Shown: positions 26,753 to 36,196, counted from the first letter of the stretch. The stretch: DNA of 64,000 nt from Arthrobacter roseus (GCF_016907875.1 NZ_JAFBCU010000001.1:2108001-2172000); one strand, 5' to 3'. Notes: generated by a model from the letters alone, not told the origin. Numbers and translations: made by a program.

Positions 26753-27717
26753 AAGTTCTTGTCACAGGTGCCAGTGGCATGCTCGGCGGTGCCGCTGCTG
26801 CGCAGATCATCGCCGCTGGCCATGATATTCGCACTTTTCAGCGCCGTCCCTCCGGTGTCAAGGGAGCCGAAGATGTGGCGGGTTCAATCACCGATGCAGG
26901 GGCCGTTGCTACGGCTGTTGAGGGTATGGACGCCGTCGTTCATCTGGCCGCGAAAGTCTCTGTGGCCGGGCGTCTTCATGAGTTCCAGCGAATCAACGTG
27001 GATGGGACACTCCTGCTGCTGGACGCCGCTCGAAGGGCCGGCGTTGGGAAGTTACTTTTCATCTCCTCTCCGTCAGTGGCCCATACCGGCGCCCCAATTT
27101 CCGGTGACGGCGCCGAGCCTGCAACCCCAGATCTGGCCCGCGGCAACTACGCGAAGACAAAGGCGAAGGCCGAACTCGCCGTGCTCGCCGCTGATGCCCC
27201 GAATTTTCAAACCTCTGCTCTCCGACCCCACATTGTGTGGGGCCCAGGAGACACGCAGCTGGTGGAACGGGTCTTGGCTCGCGCAGCTGCTGGCCGGCTT
27301 CCGCTGATGGATTCTGGCACTGCACTGATCGACACCACGTACATTGACAACGCGGCGTCAGCGATCGCTGCGGCGCTGGAACGGATGTCAGCTATTCGCG
27401 GACGTGCGCTCGTGGTGACCAATGGTGAACCTCGCCCGATCGGTGAGCTGCTGGCCGGGATTTGCGCAGCAGGTGGCGTGCCCGGGCCGAGGTTGCGCTT
27501 GCCCGGCGGTGTTGCCCGGATTGCCGGCGTTGTGGTTGAGAAGACTTGGGAGAGGTTCGGGCTCAAGGACGAGCCCCCGTTGACCAGGTTCCTGGCCGAG
27601 CAGATGTCCACTGCGCACTGGTTCGATCAACGCCGGACGCAGGAACTGCTGGACTGGAAGCCATCGGTCAGCATTGACGAGGGTCTACGGCACCTCGCAG
27701 CGCACTACGGCCGCTGA
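26749..27717 (+). CDS. oleD: OleD, NAD(P)H-dependent beta-keto acid reductase
   Basis: Reduces the 2-alkyl-3-keto acid made by OleA to the 2-alkyl-3-hydroxy acid, the OleC substrate. The 322-residue protein is an extended short-chain dehydrogenase: TGASGMLGG (6-14) binds the nucleotide, VVHLAAKVS follows, Ser107 lies in FISSPSV, and Tyr134/Lys138 in NYAKTK form the catalytic pair. The GTG start overlaps the oleBC stop (GTGA). With oleA and oleBC it forms a complete three-gene olefin operon. It converges with mutM, six bases apart. Confidence 0.92.
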   Translation: MKVLVTGASGMLGGAAAAQIIAAGHDIRTFQRRPSGVKGAEDVAGSITDAGAVATAVEGMDAVVHLAAKVSVAGRLHEFQRINVDGTLLLLDAARRAGVGKLLFISSPSVAHTGAPISGDGAEPATPDLARGNYAKTKAKAELAVLAADAPNFQTSALRPHIVWGPGDTQLVERVLARAAAGRLPLMDSGTALIDTTYIDNAASAIAAALERMSAIRGRALVVTNGEPRPIGELLAGICAAGGVPGPRLRLPGGVARIAGVVVEKTWERFGLKDEPPLTRFLAEQMSTAHWFDQRRTQELLDWKPSVSIDEGLRHLAAHYGR

Positions 27718-27723
27718 GCCTGG

Positions 27724-28674
27724 CTACCAGCGGGCGTTTCGGGGGCGCGGTTGGCACACCGGGCACGTGTATGAGGATCTGTTCATGAACTGATCGCGGC
27801 GCATCAGCGTTTCTGTGCCGTTCGCCGCGCATCGCGGGCATGGCTTACCGGCTCGGCCATACGCGTTGAGGGATCGCTCAAAGTATCCGGACGCGCCGTT
27901 CACATTGACGTAGAGCGAATCGAAGCTTGTTCCCCCTGCGTCGAGAGCCCGTGCCATGACATCGATGCACGCGTTCACGAGCCGCTCGGCCTCCGCACGA
28001 CGCAGAGTGTCAGTGGGCCGTGCAAAGTGGAGCCTGGCAGCCCACAGCGCTTCGTCGGCGTAAATGTTACCAATGCCCGAGATCAGGCCCTGGTCCAGAA
28101 TGGCCCGCTTGATGCCGGTTTTCCGTAGACGCAACCGGCGGTAGAACTCGTCAAACGAGAATTCGGGATCCAACGGATCGCGCGCTATGTGCGCGGCGGC
28201 TTGGGGAACCACGGGCCACGGCTGGGTGGACTGACCACCAGGCTTTCCGTCTGAGCACGGCACCAAGGGGGAGAGGAACACTCCGCCGAAAATTCGTTGG
28301 TCCACAAAACGCAGTTCACCAGGCATGCCGCCGGAGGGACTGAGCGTAAAACGAACCTTGAGGTGCTTCTCATCAGGCTGGTCCGCGTTTTCCACCAGTA
28401 GTTGGCCGCTCATGCCCAGATGTGCCATGAGCGCTAGTGACGGCGGCCGGTTTGTGTCATGAGGACCATGAGTCAGTGGAAGCCACAGGAATTTACCGCG
28501 GCGCACTGCGTCGGCTAATCGTGCCCCCATTAGTTCACTGCGCAGTGCTGCGGGGCCTGGCAGGTGGCGCCGGGTGGAACGTGGGTCCAGGATGTCGACG
28601 TCAGTGATGGTTCGTCCTGCGACCCAGCTGGCCAGACCGCGGCGGACTACCTCGACTTCAGGCAGTTCAGGCAT
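27724..28674 (-). CDS. mutM: Formamidopyrimidine-DNA glycosylase
   Basis: Excises 8-oxoguanine and ring-opened purines from DNA. The 316-residue protein begins [14 protein letters not shown], so Pro2 and Glu3, the catalytic residues, are present. Lys61 in RRGKFLWLP is the conserved lysine. The last 50 residues contain the zinc finger, with [10 protein letters not shown] and YTCPVCQ giving the four cysteines. It is somewhat longer than the usual 270-290 residues because of an insertion around 185-205 ([15 protein letters not shown]). Its ATG directly follows the rnc stop (TAAATG), so the two are coupled. Confidence 0.95.
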   Translation of the reverse strand: MPELPEVEVVRRGLASWVAGRTITDVDILDPRSTRRHLPGPAALRSELMGARLADAVRRGKFLWLPLTHGPHDTNRPPSLALMAHLGMSGQLLVENADQPDEKHLKVRFTLSPSGGMPGELRFVDQRIFGGVFLSPLVPCSDGKPGGQSTQPWPVVPQAAAHIARDPLDPEFSFDEFYRRLRLRKTGIKRAILDQGLISGIGNIYADEALWAARLHFARPTDTLRRAEAERLVNACIDVMARALDAGGTSFDSLYVNVNGASGYFERSLNAYGRAGKPCPRCAANGTETLMRRDQFMNRSSYTCPVCQPRPRNARW

Positions 28675-29373
28675 TTAGTCTGCGGGTATTTCGGCCGGCG
28701 CGCTGAACATGCTCCAGGTGGCCGAGGCGGATTCTTGCTCAGCTTCTTTCTTGGAGCAGCCGGCGCCGGTGCCGTAGGGTTGCCCGCCAATGTAGAGGGT
28801 GGACTCGAAGACCCTGGCGTGGTCCGGTCCAGTGCCTGTGACCTGGTAGTCGATGGCCCCGAGTTTACGGTTGGCCGCGAATTCCTGGATGTTCGTTTTC
28901 CAGTCCGTTCCGGCACCGAGCGTTGCGGCGTCCTTGAGCAGGGGCGCAATCAGTCTCATCACCATCTGCCGGACGGTTTCGATGTCGTGGGAGAGGTAGG
29001 TTGCCCCGATGATGGCTTCCATGGTGTCCGCAAGGATGGACGATTTGTCCTTGCCGTTGGTCAGGATTTCGCCCTGCCCCAGGAGGATGTAATCGCCGAG
29101 GCTCAGTGAGCGGGCAACACCGGCGAGAGCGCGGGTGCTCACGACGGCGGACCGCAGTTTGGCGAGTTCGCCTTCGGAGCGGTCTGGGTTGTCCCGGTAC
29201 AGGGCATCCGTCACGGCGAACCCCAGCAGTGCGTCGCCGAGGAACTCCATGCGTTCGTTAGTGGGGATACCACCGTTTTCGTACGCGTAGGAACGATGCG
29301 TGAGGGCAAGACGAAGCGTCCCGGGGTCAATAGTGACTCCGAGACGCTTCAAAAGCTCTTCAGTTGAAGGCAT
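28675..29373 (-). CDS. rnc: Ribonuclease III
   Basis: Cleaves double-stranded RNA in rRNA processing and mRNA decay. The 232-residue protein has the nuclease domain with NERMEFLGDALLGF (signature with the metal-binding E and D) and DTMEAIIGATYL, then a C-terminal double-stranded RNA-binding domain (from about 155) ending CSKKEAEQESA. I choose ATG 29373 (MPSTEELLKRLG); an in-frame TTG three codons earlier is possible. Neither has a ribosome site, so translation probably depends on the rpmF stop about ten bases upstream. The order DUF177-rpmF-rnc-mutM is typical for Actinobacteria. Confidence 0.95.
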   Translation of the reverse strand: MPSTEELLKRLGVTIDPGTLRLALTHRSYAYENGGIPTNERMEFLGDALLGFAVTDALYRDNPDRSEGELAKLRSAVVSTRALAGVARSLSLGDYILLGQGEILTNGKDKSSILADTMEAIIGATYLSHDIETVRQMVMRLIAPLLKDAATLGAGTDWKTNIQEFAANRKLGAIDYQVTGTGPDHARVFESTLYIGGQPYGTGAGCSKKEAEQESASATWSMFSAPAEIPAD

Positions 29374-29385
29374 GACGTTCAAGAA

Positions 29386-29589
29386 CTAAACGTCGGCTAC
29401 CTTGCGGCCCTTGTACTCAAGGAACAACTCCGTGCCAGCTGAGTCGGTGACGACCTTGGCCTGGTGGGGAAGGCTGTAAGTAACGCGGCCGTTCTCAACA
29501 GTCTTCACCAGGTTCGGCGCAGTGGCTTTCCACTGCGAGCGGCGGGAATGTGTATTCGAGCGGGACATTTTCCGCTTTGGAACAGCCAC
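29386..29589 (-). CDS. rpmF: 50S ribosomal protein L32, cysteine-free form
   Basis: A 67-residue L32. It starts [20 protein letters not shown], the family signature. The zinc-ribbon cysteines are absent: the second half reads [11 protein letters not shown], so this is the zinc-independent type. It starts with GTG 29589, preceded by GAGAG. It follows DUF177 with a two-base gap. Loss of the cysteines makes it a non-regulated copy; a zinc-binding partner may exist elsewhere. Confidence 0.95.
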   Translation of the reverse strand: MAVPKRKMSRSNTHSRRSQWKATAPNLVKTVENGRVTYSLPHQAKVVTDSAGTELFLEYKGRKVADV

Positions 29590-29591
29590 GG

Positions 29592-30185
29592 CTAACTCTC
29601 TTCTCTCTTGTCTGACTCTGTACTTGCTGCAAATGCATCTTCAACATCTGAGCTGCCGGTTAGCCCTGCGAGGGCCGCCCAGCGTGGATCCAAAACTTCG
29701 TGATGGTGATCAGGGTTGTCCATCAGGCGCACTCCGCATTCGGAGCACAGGCCCTGGCAGTCTTCCTGACATACCGGCTGGAACGGCAGCGTGGTAACAA
29801 CTGCGTCCCTCAGCACGGGTTCGAGATCGATTGTACCGTTCTCTATCCGGTGCTGATCTTCCTGCTCTTCACCTTCGAACACCTCAGTGTCCGCGTAGTA
29901 GAACAGTTCCTGCACCTTGGCGTCCAGCGTGTACGTTATAGGTTCGAGGCACCGGCCGCACTGTCCCGCCACGTGGACGAAAGCGCTACCGGAAACCAGA
30001 ATTCCCTCATGTACTGCCTCTAGCCGCAGTTCAAGGTCCACGGGGGAACCTTCCTGCACACCAATCAGCGCCACGCCGAGGTCACCCGGCGCAGACACCT
30101 GCTCTTCCAGTGTTCGCATACTTCCCGGGCTACGCCCGAGATCCTTGACGTTGAAAACCAACGGCGAACTGAGATCGCTGCTAAT
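29592..30185 (-). CDS. DUF177 (YceD) family protein
   Basis: A protein of the YceD/DUF177 family, encoded upstream of rpmF in most bacteria and linked to 23S rRNA maturation. [15 protein letters not shown] opens the domain. GQCGRCLEP and [13 protein letters not shown] supply cysteine pairs that may bind metal, and [10 protein letters not shown] closes it. The start is unusual: AGGAG stands five bases before an ATT codon at 30185. The only ATG (30215) lies just three bases from the promoter's -10 box and should be untranscribed. The next TTG is too far downstream. I therefore favour ATT, giving 197 residues; the ATG reading would give 207. Confidence 0.88.
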   Translation of the reverse strand: MSSDLSSPLVFNVKDLGRSPGSMRTLEEQVSAPGDLGVALIGVQEGSPVDLELRLEAVHEGILVSGSAFVHVAGQCGRCLEPITYTLDAKVQELFYYADTEVFEGEEQEDQHRIENGTIDLEPVLRDAVVTTLPFQPVCQEDCQGLCSECGVRLMDNPDHHHEVLDPRWAALAGLTGSSDVEDAFAASTESDKREES

Positions 30186-30218
30186 GAGAACTCCTGTAGA
30201 ACATATGACCGACATGCC

Positions 30219-30248
30219 ATTCTAGCCTGAGACGACTGTCAGACCCAA
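30219..30248 (-). promoter_or_regulatory. Promoter of the DUF177-rpmF-rnc-mutM operon
   Basis: Minus-strand TTGGGT (30243-30248) and TAGAAT (30219-30224) are 18 bases apart, a good sigma-A-type pair. Transcription would start near 30212, inside the first codons of the longest reading of the DUF177 gene, which bears on its true start. Confidence 0.6.
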
Positions 30249-30275
30249 ACCACCTATGGTACTAGGCTGGTTGGC

Positions 30276-30884
30276 GTGTCGAATTCCGCTGCCGCCAAGT
30301 CTGGTCCGACGCACGGGATCTTGACTCCGGCATATCTCCCCTTTCGGCTCGTATCCATGGTGTCAGCCCTTGTTGTGCTCTGGCTACTCGCCTGCTGGTT
30401 TCTCTTCTTCAACCCGGAGGTCGAGGAGCCTGTTCCGGCGGACGCCATCATTGTCCTCGGTGGTGCCAGCAATGAGCGTCTCCCGCGGGGTCATGAACTC
30501 TATGCGTCCGGTTATGCGCCGGTCATTGTCCTCTCGCAGACCAACTCTCCGGGCAATGCCCGCGCTGACGACGCGTGCACGGGACAGCAGTCAGAGGCGA
30601 TTCTTTGCTTTGTTCCGCCACAGATGACCACCCGCGGCGAAGCACGGGCCATTGCACGCCTGAGCGCGGACCAAGATTGGGAGCGCATTCTGGTGGTCAC
30701 GTCCACCTATCACCTGGCCCGCGCGGAACGCAATATCGAGCAGTGCTCAACAGTCGACGTCGTCATGGCGCCCTCGAACCCGGAGTTCGGCCCCGCGGAG
30801 TGGCTGGGCCGGTTCGTGGAGGAATCTGTTGCGCTGGCCGCCTCGTATGTCCGTCCTGCCTGCGAAACACCGCTTCTTCAGTAG
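30276..30884 (+). CDS. YdcF/SanA-like DUF218 protein
   Basis: A 202-residue membrane-anchored protein of the DUF218 (YdcF/ElyC/SanA) group. One membrane segment spans about residues 24-46; the outer domain begins PADAIIVLGGASNERLPRG and includes TTRGEARAIARL and VVTSTYHLARAE, typical of the family. Members have been tied to envelope homeostasis, but no reaction is established. The start is GTG 30276, divergent from the DUF177 operon. The modA gene begins about 30 bases downstream; whether it is cotranscribed is unclear because modA has its own -10-like box. Confidence 0.88.
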   Translation: MSNSAAAKSGPTHGILTPAYLPFRLVSMVSALVVLWLLACWFLFFNPEVEEPVPADAIIVLGGASNERLPRGHELYASGYAPVIVLSQTNSPGNARADDACTGQQSEAILCFVPPQMTTRGEARAIARLSADQDWERILVVTSTYHLARAERNIEQCSTVDVVMAPSNPEFGPAEWLGRFVEESVALAASYVRPACETPLLQ

Positions 30885-30915
30885 AGTTGCGCCATGACCG
30901 TCTATACCCGAACCG

Positions 30916-31731
30916 ATGATGCCCAGCCCTGACGTGCGTCAGCGGCGGTCCGGTGCGCTGCTGACGACACTGTTGACCGCGCTGGCCGCTATCGGCCTTC
31001 TAGCAGGATGTGAAGGCACGGACAACGGCAGCCGGGCTGATTCTGGCCAAACGTCCGGAACCCTCACTGTGTTCGCTGCTGCGTCGCTCAAGGATTCGTT
31101 CGAGGAGATCGCTGACGGATTTGAGCAACAGCATCCCGGGGTATCGGTGCGGATGAGCTTCGCAGGGTCTTCGGATCTGGCCACGCAAATCATCTCCGGT
31201 GCCCCGGCGGATGTTTTTGCGTCCGCTGATGAGGACACGATGTCCACGGTCCGCGCGGAAAACCTGATCGCGGAAAGACCCCGTATCTTCGCCACCAACA
31301 CGTTGACCATTGCGGTGCCCGCAGGGAATCCGGCTGGTATCCGCTCTTTTGCCGACCTTTCATCAGCTGACGTAACAACGGTGGTCTGCGCGCCGCAGGT
31401 CCCCTGTGGTTCGGCGGCGCAGACTCTTCAGGACATCACCGGAATCCAGATTTCCCCGGTCAGTGAGGAATCCTCGGTGACGGATGTCCTGGGGAAAGTC
31501 CGTACGGGACAGGCCGACGCCGGCCTGGTGTATGTCACGGATATTGCCTCGGCAGACGGCGCCGTTGACGAGGTCCCCATTTCTGAAGCAGGCCAGGCGG
31601 TCAACCGCTATCCAATTGCTGCGATCAAAGACGGGAACGAGGAACTGGCGGAGGCTTTCGTTGACTTCGTGACCGGTGAAGGCGGACAGCAGGTTCTCAG
31701 CGGCCACGGATTCGGTGAGCCGCAACCGTGA
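30916..31731 (+). CDS. modA: Molybdate ABC transporter substrate-binding lipoprotein
   Basis: Binds molybdate (or tungstate) outside the membrane and delivers it to ModBC. The 271-residue precursor has a signal peptide with lipobox LLAGC (Cys32). The mature domain begins [18 protein letters not shown], with [22 protein letters not shown] and [14 protein letters not shown], all ModA features. The ATG at 30916 lacks a ribosome site, but TATACC (30903-30908) ends seven bases before it, so the mRNA may be leaderless. The downstream modB overlaps by four bases (GTGA). Confidence 0.94.
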   Translation: MMPSPDVRQRRSGALLTTLLTALAAIGLLAGCEGTDNGSRADSGQTSGTLTVFAAASLKDSFEEIADGFEQQHPGVSVRMSFAGSSDLATQIISGAPADVFASADEDTMSTVRAENLIAERPRIFATNTLTIAVPAGNPAGIRSFADLSSADVTTVVCAPQVPCGSAAQTLQDITGIQISPVSEESSVTDVLGKVRTGQADAGLVYVTDIASADGAVDEVPISEAGQAVNRYPIAAIKDGNEELAEAFVDFVTGEGGQQVLSGHGFGEPQP

Positions 31732-32525
31732 GTCTCCGCACGCGCCCTGCTATCCCCCGCTGGATCTTTGTTCTGGCCTTAGTCGGCGCCCTGTTCATCC
31801 TTCTGCCTCTGGCTGCGATGGTCTCGAGCGTGCGGTGGTCCGAGTTCGGTGCTCTCATCACTTCGGAATCCTCGGTGGATGCGCTGCAGCTGAGTCTGCA
31901 GACGTCGCTCATCAGCACTGTGCTCTGCGTGCTCTTCGGTGTGCCCATGTCGCTTGTCCTGGCGCGCAGCCACTTCCCGGGCCAGAGGGTGCTGCGCGCG
32001 TTGGTGCTGCTGCCGTTGGTGCTGCCGCCCGTCGTCGGCGGTATTGCACTGCTGTATACGTTTGGGCGCCAGGGTCTGCTGAACTCCGGGCTGCAGGTGC
32101 TGGGGGTTGAGATCGCATTCTCCACGACGGCGGTGGTGCTGGCACAGACCTTCGTGGCGTTACCGTTCCTAGTCCTCACCCTCGAGGGTGCGCTTCGCTC
32201 GGCCGGCGGCCGGTACGAGGCCGTTGCCTCAACTCTGGGGGCCAGCCCGACGACGGTTCTGCGCCGGGTCACACTGCCGCTGGTCCTGCCGGGACTTCTG
32301 TCCGGGGTCGTGCTGTCTTTCGCCCGCGCGCTCGGAGAGTTCGGCGCAACGCTGACCTTTGCCGGGAGCCTGCAGGGTGTCACACGGACACTCCCGCTGG
32401 AAATCTACCTGCAGCGCGAGACTGACCCGGATGCCGCCGTCGCGCTTTCACTGGTTCTGGTGGCGGTGGCCGTCATTGTGGTGACGCTCGCGCACCGGGT
32501 CCGGGACGGGGAGGCGCGCCGATGA
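31728..32525 (+). CDS. modB: Molybdate ABC transporter permease
   Basis: A 265-residue inner-membrane permease with six predicted helices. The cytoplasmic EAA loop, which docks the ATPase, reads [20 protein letters not shown] and is followed by [20 protein letters not shown]. The tail [19 protein letters not shown] is the usual ModB ending. The GTG start overlaps the modA stop and its own stop overlaps the modC start, so the three genes are translationally coupled. Confidence 0.94.
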   Translation: MSLRTRPAIPRWIFVLALVGALFILLPLAAMVSSVRWSEFGALITSESSVDALQLSLQTSLISTVLCVLFGVPMSLVLARSHFPGQRVLRALVLLPLVLPPVVGGIALLYTFGRQGLLNSGLQVLGVEIAFSTTAVVLAQTFVALPFLVLTLEGALRSAGGRYEAVASTLGASPTTVLRRVTLPLVLPGLLSGVVLSFARALGEFGATLTFAGSLQGVTRTLPLEIYLQRETDPDAAVALSLVLVAVAVIVVTLAHRVRDGEARR

Positions 32526-33562
32526 GCCTGCAATTCAGCGCGAAGGTCCAGTCCCGGAATTTCGAGGTGAACTTTGAGCTGGCCGACGGCGAAACGCTGG
32601 CCGTCCTTGGACCCAATGGCGCGGGTAAGTCCACGTTGCTGGCTCTGTTGGCAGGTTTGTTGACGCCCGACGTCGGCGCTGCTGTTCTGGACGGGCGCAC
32701 CCTTTTTGATGATGGCCGGTCACTACCAGCGCACTGCCGCGGCGTCAGTCTCCTGGCCCAGGAACCGCTGCTCTTTCCGCACTTGAGCGTGCTGGAGAAC
32801 GTAGCGTTCAGTCCGCGAAGCACCGGGGCCGGGCGCCGGGAATCGCGGATAACTGCACTGCGCTGGTTGGAGGAGGTTGAGGCGACGGAGTTCGCGCAGC
32901 GGAAGCCGGCACAGTTATCCGGTGGTCAAGGACAGCGCGTTGCGGTGGCGCGGGCGCTTGCGGCGGCTCCTGGTTTGCTGCTGCTCGATGAGCCCATGGC
33001 AGCTCTGGATGTTGCTGTGGCTCCTGCCCTGCGCCGCACTCTGCGACGGGTGCTAACCGGCCGCAGCGCCATCATAGTCACCCATGACGTGCTGGACGCG
33101 TTGATGTTGGCCGATCGCGTCATGGTGCTCGAGGACGGGAAGGTGGTGGAACTGGGCCCAACCCGGGAGGTGCTGGAACACCCCAGAAGCGAATTTGCGG
33201 CCGGACTTGCCGGACTGAACCTGATCATCGGCACCGCCGACGCAACGGGACTGGTCACGGCCCACGGCGAGCGCCTGAGCGCAGCTACCGGTGACCCGTT
33301 GGCTGCTGGCACCGCTGCGGCGGCCGTCTTCAGTCCGGGGGCTGTTTCGGTTTTTGTCGACAAGCCGGTTGAGGGCAGTCCACGCAATGTCTTTCCGGTG
33401 ACAATCACGGATCTGGAATCTCACGGGCGGGTGATGAGCGTCCGGGCCGGTTACCTAGCAGCGGATGTCACTCCGGCATCGGTTGCGGAGCTGGAATTGG
33501 CGCCGGGCATGAGGGTGTTCTTCGCCGTGAAGTCCACCGAAGTTCAGCTGTACCCGCTCTGA
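32522..33562 (+). CDS. modC: Molybdate ABC transporter ATP-binding protein
   Basis: Powers molybdate uptake by ATP hydrolysis. The 346-residue protein has Walker [10 protein letters not shown] (30-38), the Q-loop [14 protein letters not shown], signature [15 protein letters not shown] (132-146), Walker [13 protein letters not shown] and a C-terminal TOBE/molybdate-binding domain (about 280-346, with [14 protein letters not shown]). The ATG overlaps the modB stop (ATGA). It converges with coaD, seven bases apart, with only a weak CTCTG/CAGAG stem near the stop. Confidence 0.94.
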   Translation: MSLQFSAKVQSRNFEVNFELADGETLAVLGPNGAGKSTLLALLAGLLTPDVGAAVLDGRTLFDDGRSLPAHCRGVSLLAQEPLLFPHLSVLENVAFSPRSTGAGRRESRITALRWLEEVEATEFAQRKPAQLSGGQGQRVAVARALAAAPGLLLLDEPMAALDVAVAPALRRTLRRVLTGRSAIIVTHDVLDALMLADRVMVLEDGKVVELGPTREVLEHPRSEFAAGLAGLNLIIGTADATGLVTAHGERLSAATGDPLAAGTAAAAVFSPGAVSVFVDKPVEGSPRNVFPVTITDLESHGRVMSVRAGYLAADVTPASVAELELAPGMRVFFAVKSTEVQLYPL

Positions 33563-33569
33563 GCAGAGT

Positions 33570-34076
33570 TTAGGCGCCGTCGTTCTGTTGTTCGGTCAGT
33601 GCACTGCGCTGTGCCTGAAAGCGTTTTTGCACCGCGTGCGGGACGCACCCGGAAATGTCCCCGCCCAGTCTCTGTACTTCCTTCAACAGCGACGATGACA
33701 AATGTGTGTAGCTACTTTCAGCCGGCAGAAACACGGTTTCGACGCCGGTGAGGTGCCGGTTCATGGTGGCCATGGGCACTTCGTATTCGAAGTCGACGCT
33801 GGAGCGCACTCCCTTGACGATGACATCCGCGCCGTGTTCACGACAGAATTCCGCCAACAGCCCCTCGCCCATGGGAACCACGGTGATGCCGCGCAGGTAA
33901 CCGAGCGTTTCGGACGCCATGGCAATCCGCTCGTCCACGGAGAAACGGTACTTCTTGGAGTAGTTAGTGGATACGGCCACAATCACTTCATCGAAGTGGC
34001 TTGCCGCACGGGCAATCACTTCCACGTGTCCGTTGTGTATGGGGTCATATGATCCTGGGCATACGGCGCGTCGCAT
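33570..34076 (-). CDS. coaD: Phosphopantetheine adenylyltransferase
   Basis: Transfers AMP from ATP to 4'-phosphopantetheine, the fourth step of coenzyme A synthesis. The 168-residue protein begins MRRAVCPGSYDPIHNGHVEV; His14 and His17 of the HxGH nucleotidyl-transfer motif are present. VKGVRSSVDFEYEVPMATMN and ESSYTHLSSSLLKEV are equally typical. TAGATT on the minus strand (34083-34088) ends exactly six bases before the ATG, so the transcript may be leaderless; no ribosome site exists. In many relatives coaD directly follows rsmD; here five other genes lie between. Confidence 0.95.
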   Translation of the reverse strand: MRRAVCPGSYDPIHNGHVEVIARAASHFDEVIVAVSTNYSKKYRFSVDERIAMASETLGYLRGITVVPMGEGLLAEFCREHGADVIVKGVRSSVDFEYEVPMATMNRHLTGVETVFLPAESSYTHLSSSLLKEVQRLGGDISGCVPHAVQKRFQAQRSALTEQQNDGA

Positions 34077-34146
34077 ACATCGAATCTACCCGTAAAGTGC
34101 GTGGATGGTTCTCCCCTGGCCATGCTGTCTTGCAATACTGGGGTCT

Positions 34147-35352
34147 ATGAACTCCTCAGTAAGCGAACCATGGCAGCGGACAGCCGCGGGTGCAAACCTG
34201 CTGGGCGACGACGGACAGCTGACTTTCACGATCTTTGAAGAGGTCACGGCGCTCGCAGGGCAGCATCAGGCGATCAATCTGGGGCAGGGTTTTCCGGACG
34301 AGGATGGGCCTGCGGTCATCAAGGAAGCTGCGCAGCGCGCCATTGCCGATGGGCATAACCAGTACGCGCCGGGCAAGGGCGTTCCGGAGCTACGGCAGGC
34401 GGTCGCGGCGCATCAGCAGCGCTTCTACGGGTTTTCTCCTGACCCTGAGACCGAGGTCATCATCAGCACCGGAGCTACGGAAGGGTTAGCCGCAACCATC
34501 CTTGCCTTGGCGGGCCCAGGCGATGAGGTGCTCACGTTTGAACCGTTCTATGACGCGTACGGCGCTATTGCGGGGCTCTCCGGGGCCACTCACACCACCG
34601 CTCCCCTGCGAGCGCCGGATTTCCAACCGGATCTTGACGAACTTGAGGCGGCTTTCAGCGAGCGGACGCGGATCATTGTGGTGAACAATCCGCATAATCC
34701 CACGGGCGCGGTGTTCAGCAGGCAGTCGTTGGAGGGGATTGTGGCGTTGGCGCAGAAGTACGACGCCGTCGTTGTCACCGATGAGGTGTACGAGCACCTG
34801 ACGTTTGGCGTGCCCCATATTCCGGTGGCGACGCTCCCGGGTGCGGCGGAGCGCACCATTACGATCTCGTCTGCGGGGAAAACGTTCTCGTTCACCGGGT
34901 GGAAAGTTGGGTGGCTCAGTGGTCCTGCCCAGCTCTTGGAGCGAGTCCGCACCGTCAAGCAGTACCTGAGCTATTGTTCTGGCACGCCGTTTCAGTTGGC
35001 CATTGCCACGGGGCTCGGTTTGGAGGATCCCTTTTTCACTGATCAGGCTGCCGCGCTCCAGCAGAAGCGCGACATTTTGTTGACCGGGTTGCGGTCAGCG
35101 GGACTGGAAGCGAACGTTCCGCAGGGCACGTACTTTGTGACAGCTGACACAGCGCCGCTGGGGATCTCGGACGCGGCAGAGCTGGCATTGAGGCTACCGG
35201 AGCTGGTAGGTGTTGGTGCCATTCCGGTGTCGGCGTTCTGTTCGCCGGAGAACACCCAGTATTCGTCGCTGCTGCGGTTTGCGTTCTGTAAGCGGGTGCC
35301 TCTCCTGGAAGAAGCGGCTGAACGGCTCTCGCGGCTCCGAGACCGCTTGTGA
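34147..35352 (+). CDS. PLP-dependent aminotransferase class I/II (DapC/KAT-like)
   Basis: A fold type I aminotransferase of 401 residues. INLGQGFPDEDGP is typical of the group that includes kynurenine aminotransferases and the actinobacterial DapC-like enzymes. NNPHNPTG (180-187) and TDEVYEHL are cofactor motifs, and SSAGKTFSFTGWKVGW carries the Schiff-base Lys245; RFAFCKR near the end holds the carboxylate-binding arginine. The true substrate cannot be assigned; N-succinyl-diaminopimelate or a keto-acid pair are options. I start at ATG 34147. An AATACT seven bases upstream and no ribosome site suggest a leaderless message. It is divergent from coaD. Confidence 0.88.
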   Translation: MNSSVSEPWQRTAAGANLLGDDGQLTFTIFEEVTALAGQHQAINLGQGFPDEDGPAVIKEAAQRAIADGHNQYAPGKGVPELRQAVAAHQQRFYGFSPDPETEVIISTGATEGLAATILALAGPGDEVLTFEPFYDAYGAIAGLSGATHTTAPLRAPDFQPDLDELEAAFSERTRIIVVNNPHNPTGAVFSRQSLEGIVALAQKYDAVVVTDEVYEHLTFGVPHIPVATLPGAAERTITISSAGKTFSFTGWKVGWLSGPAQLLERVRTVKQYLSYCSGTPFQLAIATGLGLEDPFFTDQAAALQQKRDILLTGLRSAGLEANVPQGTYFVTADTAPLGISDAAELALRLPELVGVGAIPVSAFCSPENTQYSSLLRFAFCKRVPLLEEAAERLSRLRDRL

Positions 35353-35377
35353 TCTGCTCAGACGGTGTGGCTGTGCT

Positions 35378-36175
35378 GTGAGTGGCCACGCCGGAGGCCC
35401 TGGTGGAGCTGTTCCATCGCGCTTCCTGAAGTCGCTCGGCGCACACGCAGTCATTGACCCGGATGCCCTGGTTGATGGTGCCTACATCCTCAGCATGGGT
35501 GATGCTCAGCAATCGCATGTGAATCTTGCCAGCCCGGATGAGGTCTTCTACGAGTACCTGCGGCGGATCGCTCATGTGGTGGATCTGGTGGCCCCGGCCG
35601 AAGCTCCGATCGATGTGCTGCACCTTGGCGCTGGAGCGCTCACGCTGGCCCGCTATGTTCAGGCGACGCGGCCCGGCTCTGTCCAGCATGTCGTGGAGTT
35701 GGAGCGGGAATTACTCGATTTTGTGCTGGCGCACCTGCCGTTGCCTCCGGGGACAGACCTCACAGTGCGCATCGGAGACGCCCGGAGCGAGGCTGACGGG
35801 TTTGCTGCCGGCACGTTCGACGTCGTCGTTCTCGATATCTTTGCTGGCGCGGATGCACCGGCGCATCTAGCCTGCGCAGAGTACTACGGGGAGCTCCTGC
35901 GGTTGCTCTCCCCCGGCGGCGTACTGCTGGTGAATGTGGGCGATGATCCTCCGCTGGATTTCGCGCGGCGGCAGGCGCACTTGCTGCTGGAAACAGCTGG
36001 CGATGTGGCCGTGATGGCGGACGCTTCAGTGTTCAGCGGACGTTACCCGGGAAATCTTGTGTTCGCCGCGGTGAACGATCGATGGCGTCATGATTGGACG
36101 GCTGCCCTGTTGGAGAGGGGTCCGCATCCGGCGGCAGTTCGTACGGGTGTGGACGCGGCAGTCTTTGGCCACTAG
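35378..36175 (+). CDS. Spermidine-synthase-like methyltransferase-fold protein
   Basis: A 265-residue Rossmann-fold protein of the spermidine synthase superfamily. After about 75 residues, VLHLGAGALTLARYVQ is the nucleotide-binding loop, VELERELLDF holds the acidic ribose contact, RIGDARSEADGF and FDVVVLDIFAGADAPAHL follow. The D-x-F instead of the canonical D-x-x-D gate suggests it is not a true spermidine synthase. Substrate unknown. The start is unsure; GTG 35378, 25 bases after the aminotransferase stop, is the best in-frame choice. It probably shares a transcript with the aminotransferase gene. Confidence 0.78.
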   Translation: MSGHAGGPGGAVPSRFLKSLGAHAVIDPDALVDGAYILSMGDAQQSHVNLASPDEVFYEYLRRIAHVVDLVAPAEAPIDVLHLGAGALTLARYVQATRPGSVQHVVELERELLDFVLAHLPLPPGTDLTVRIGDARSEADGFAAGTFDVVVLDIFAGADAPAHLACAEYYGELLRLLSPGGVLLVNVGDDPPLDFARRQAHLLLETAGDVAVMADASVFSGRYPGNLVFAAVNDRWRHDWTAALLERGPHPAAVRTGVDAAVFGH

Positions 36176-36196
36176 ATGCATCAGGGCCGACGTCGA

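Noticed and set aside
30894-30932. A 12-codon frame ([12 protein letters not shown]) just before modA, considered as a leader peptide.
   Set aside because: It overlaps the modA start and the -10-like box, has no ribosome site, and its likeness to the cobalamin adenosyltransferase N-terminus is too short to mean anything.
35378-36175. Naming the protein spermidine synthase (SpeE).
   Set aside because: The fold matches, but the catalytic D-x-x-D gate is not intact and no speD or speA/B gene is near.
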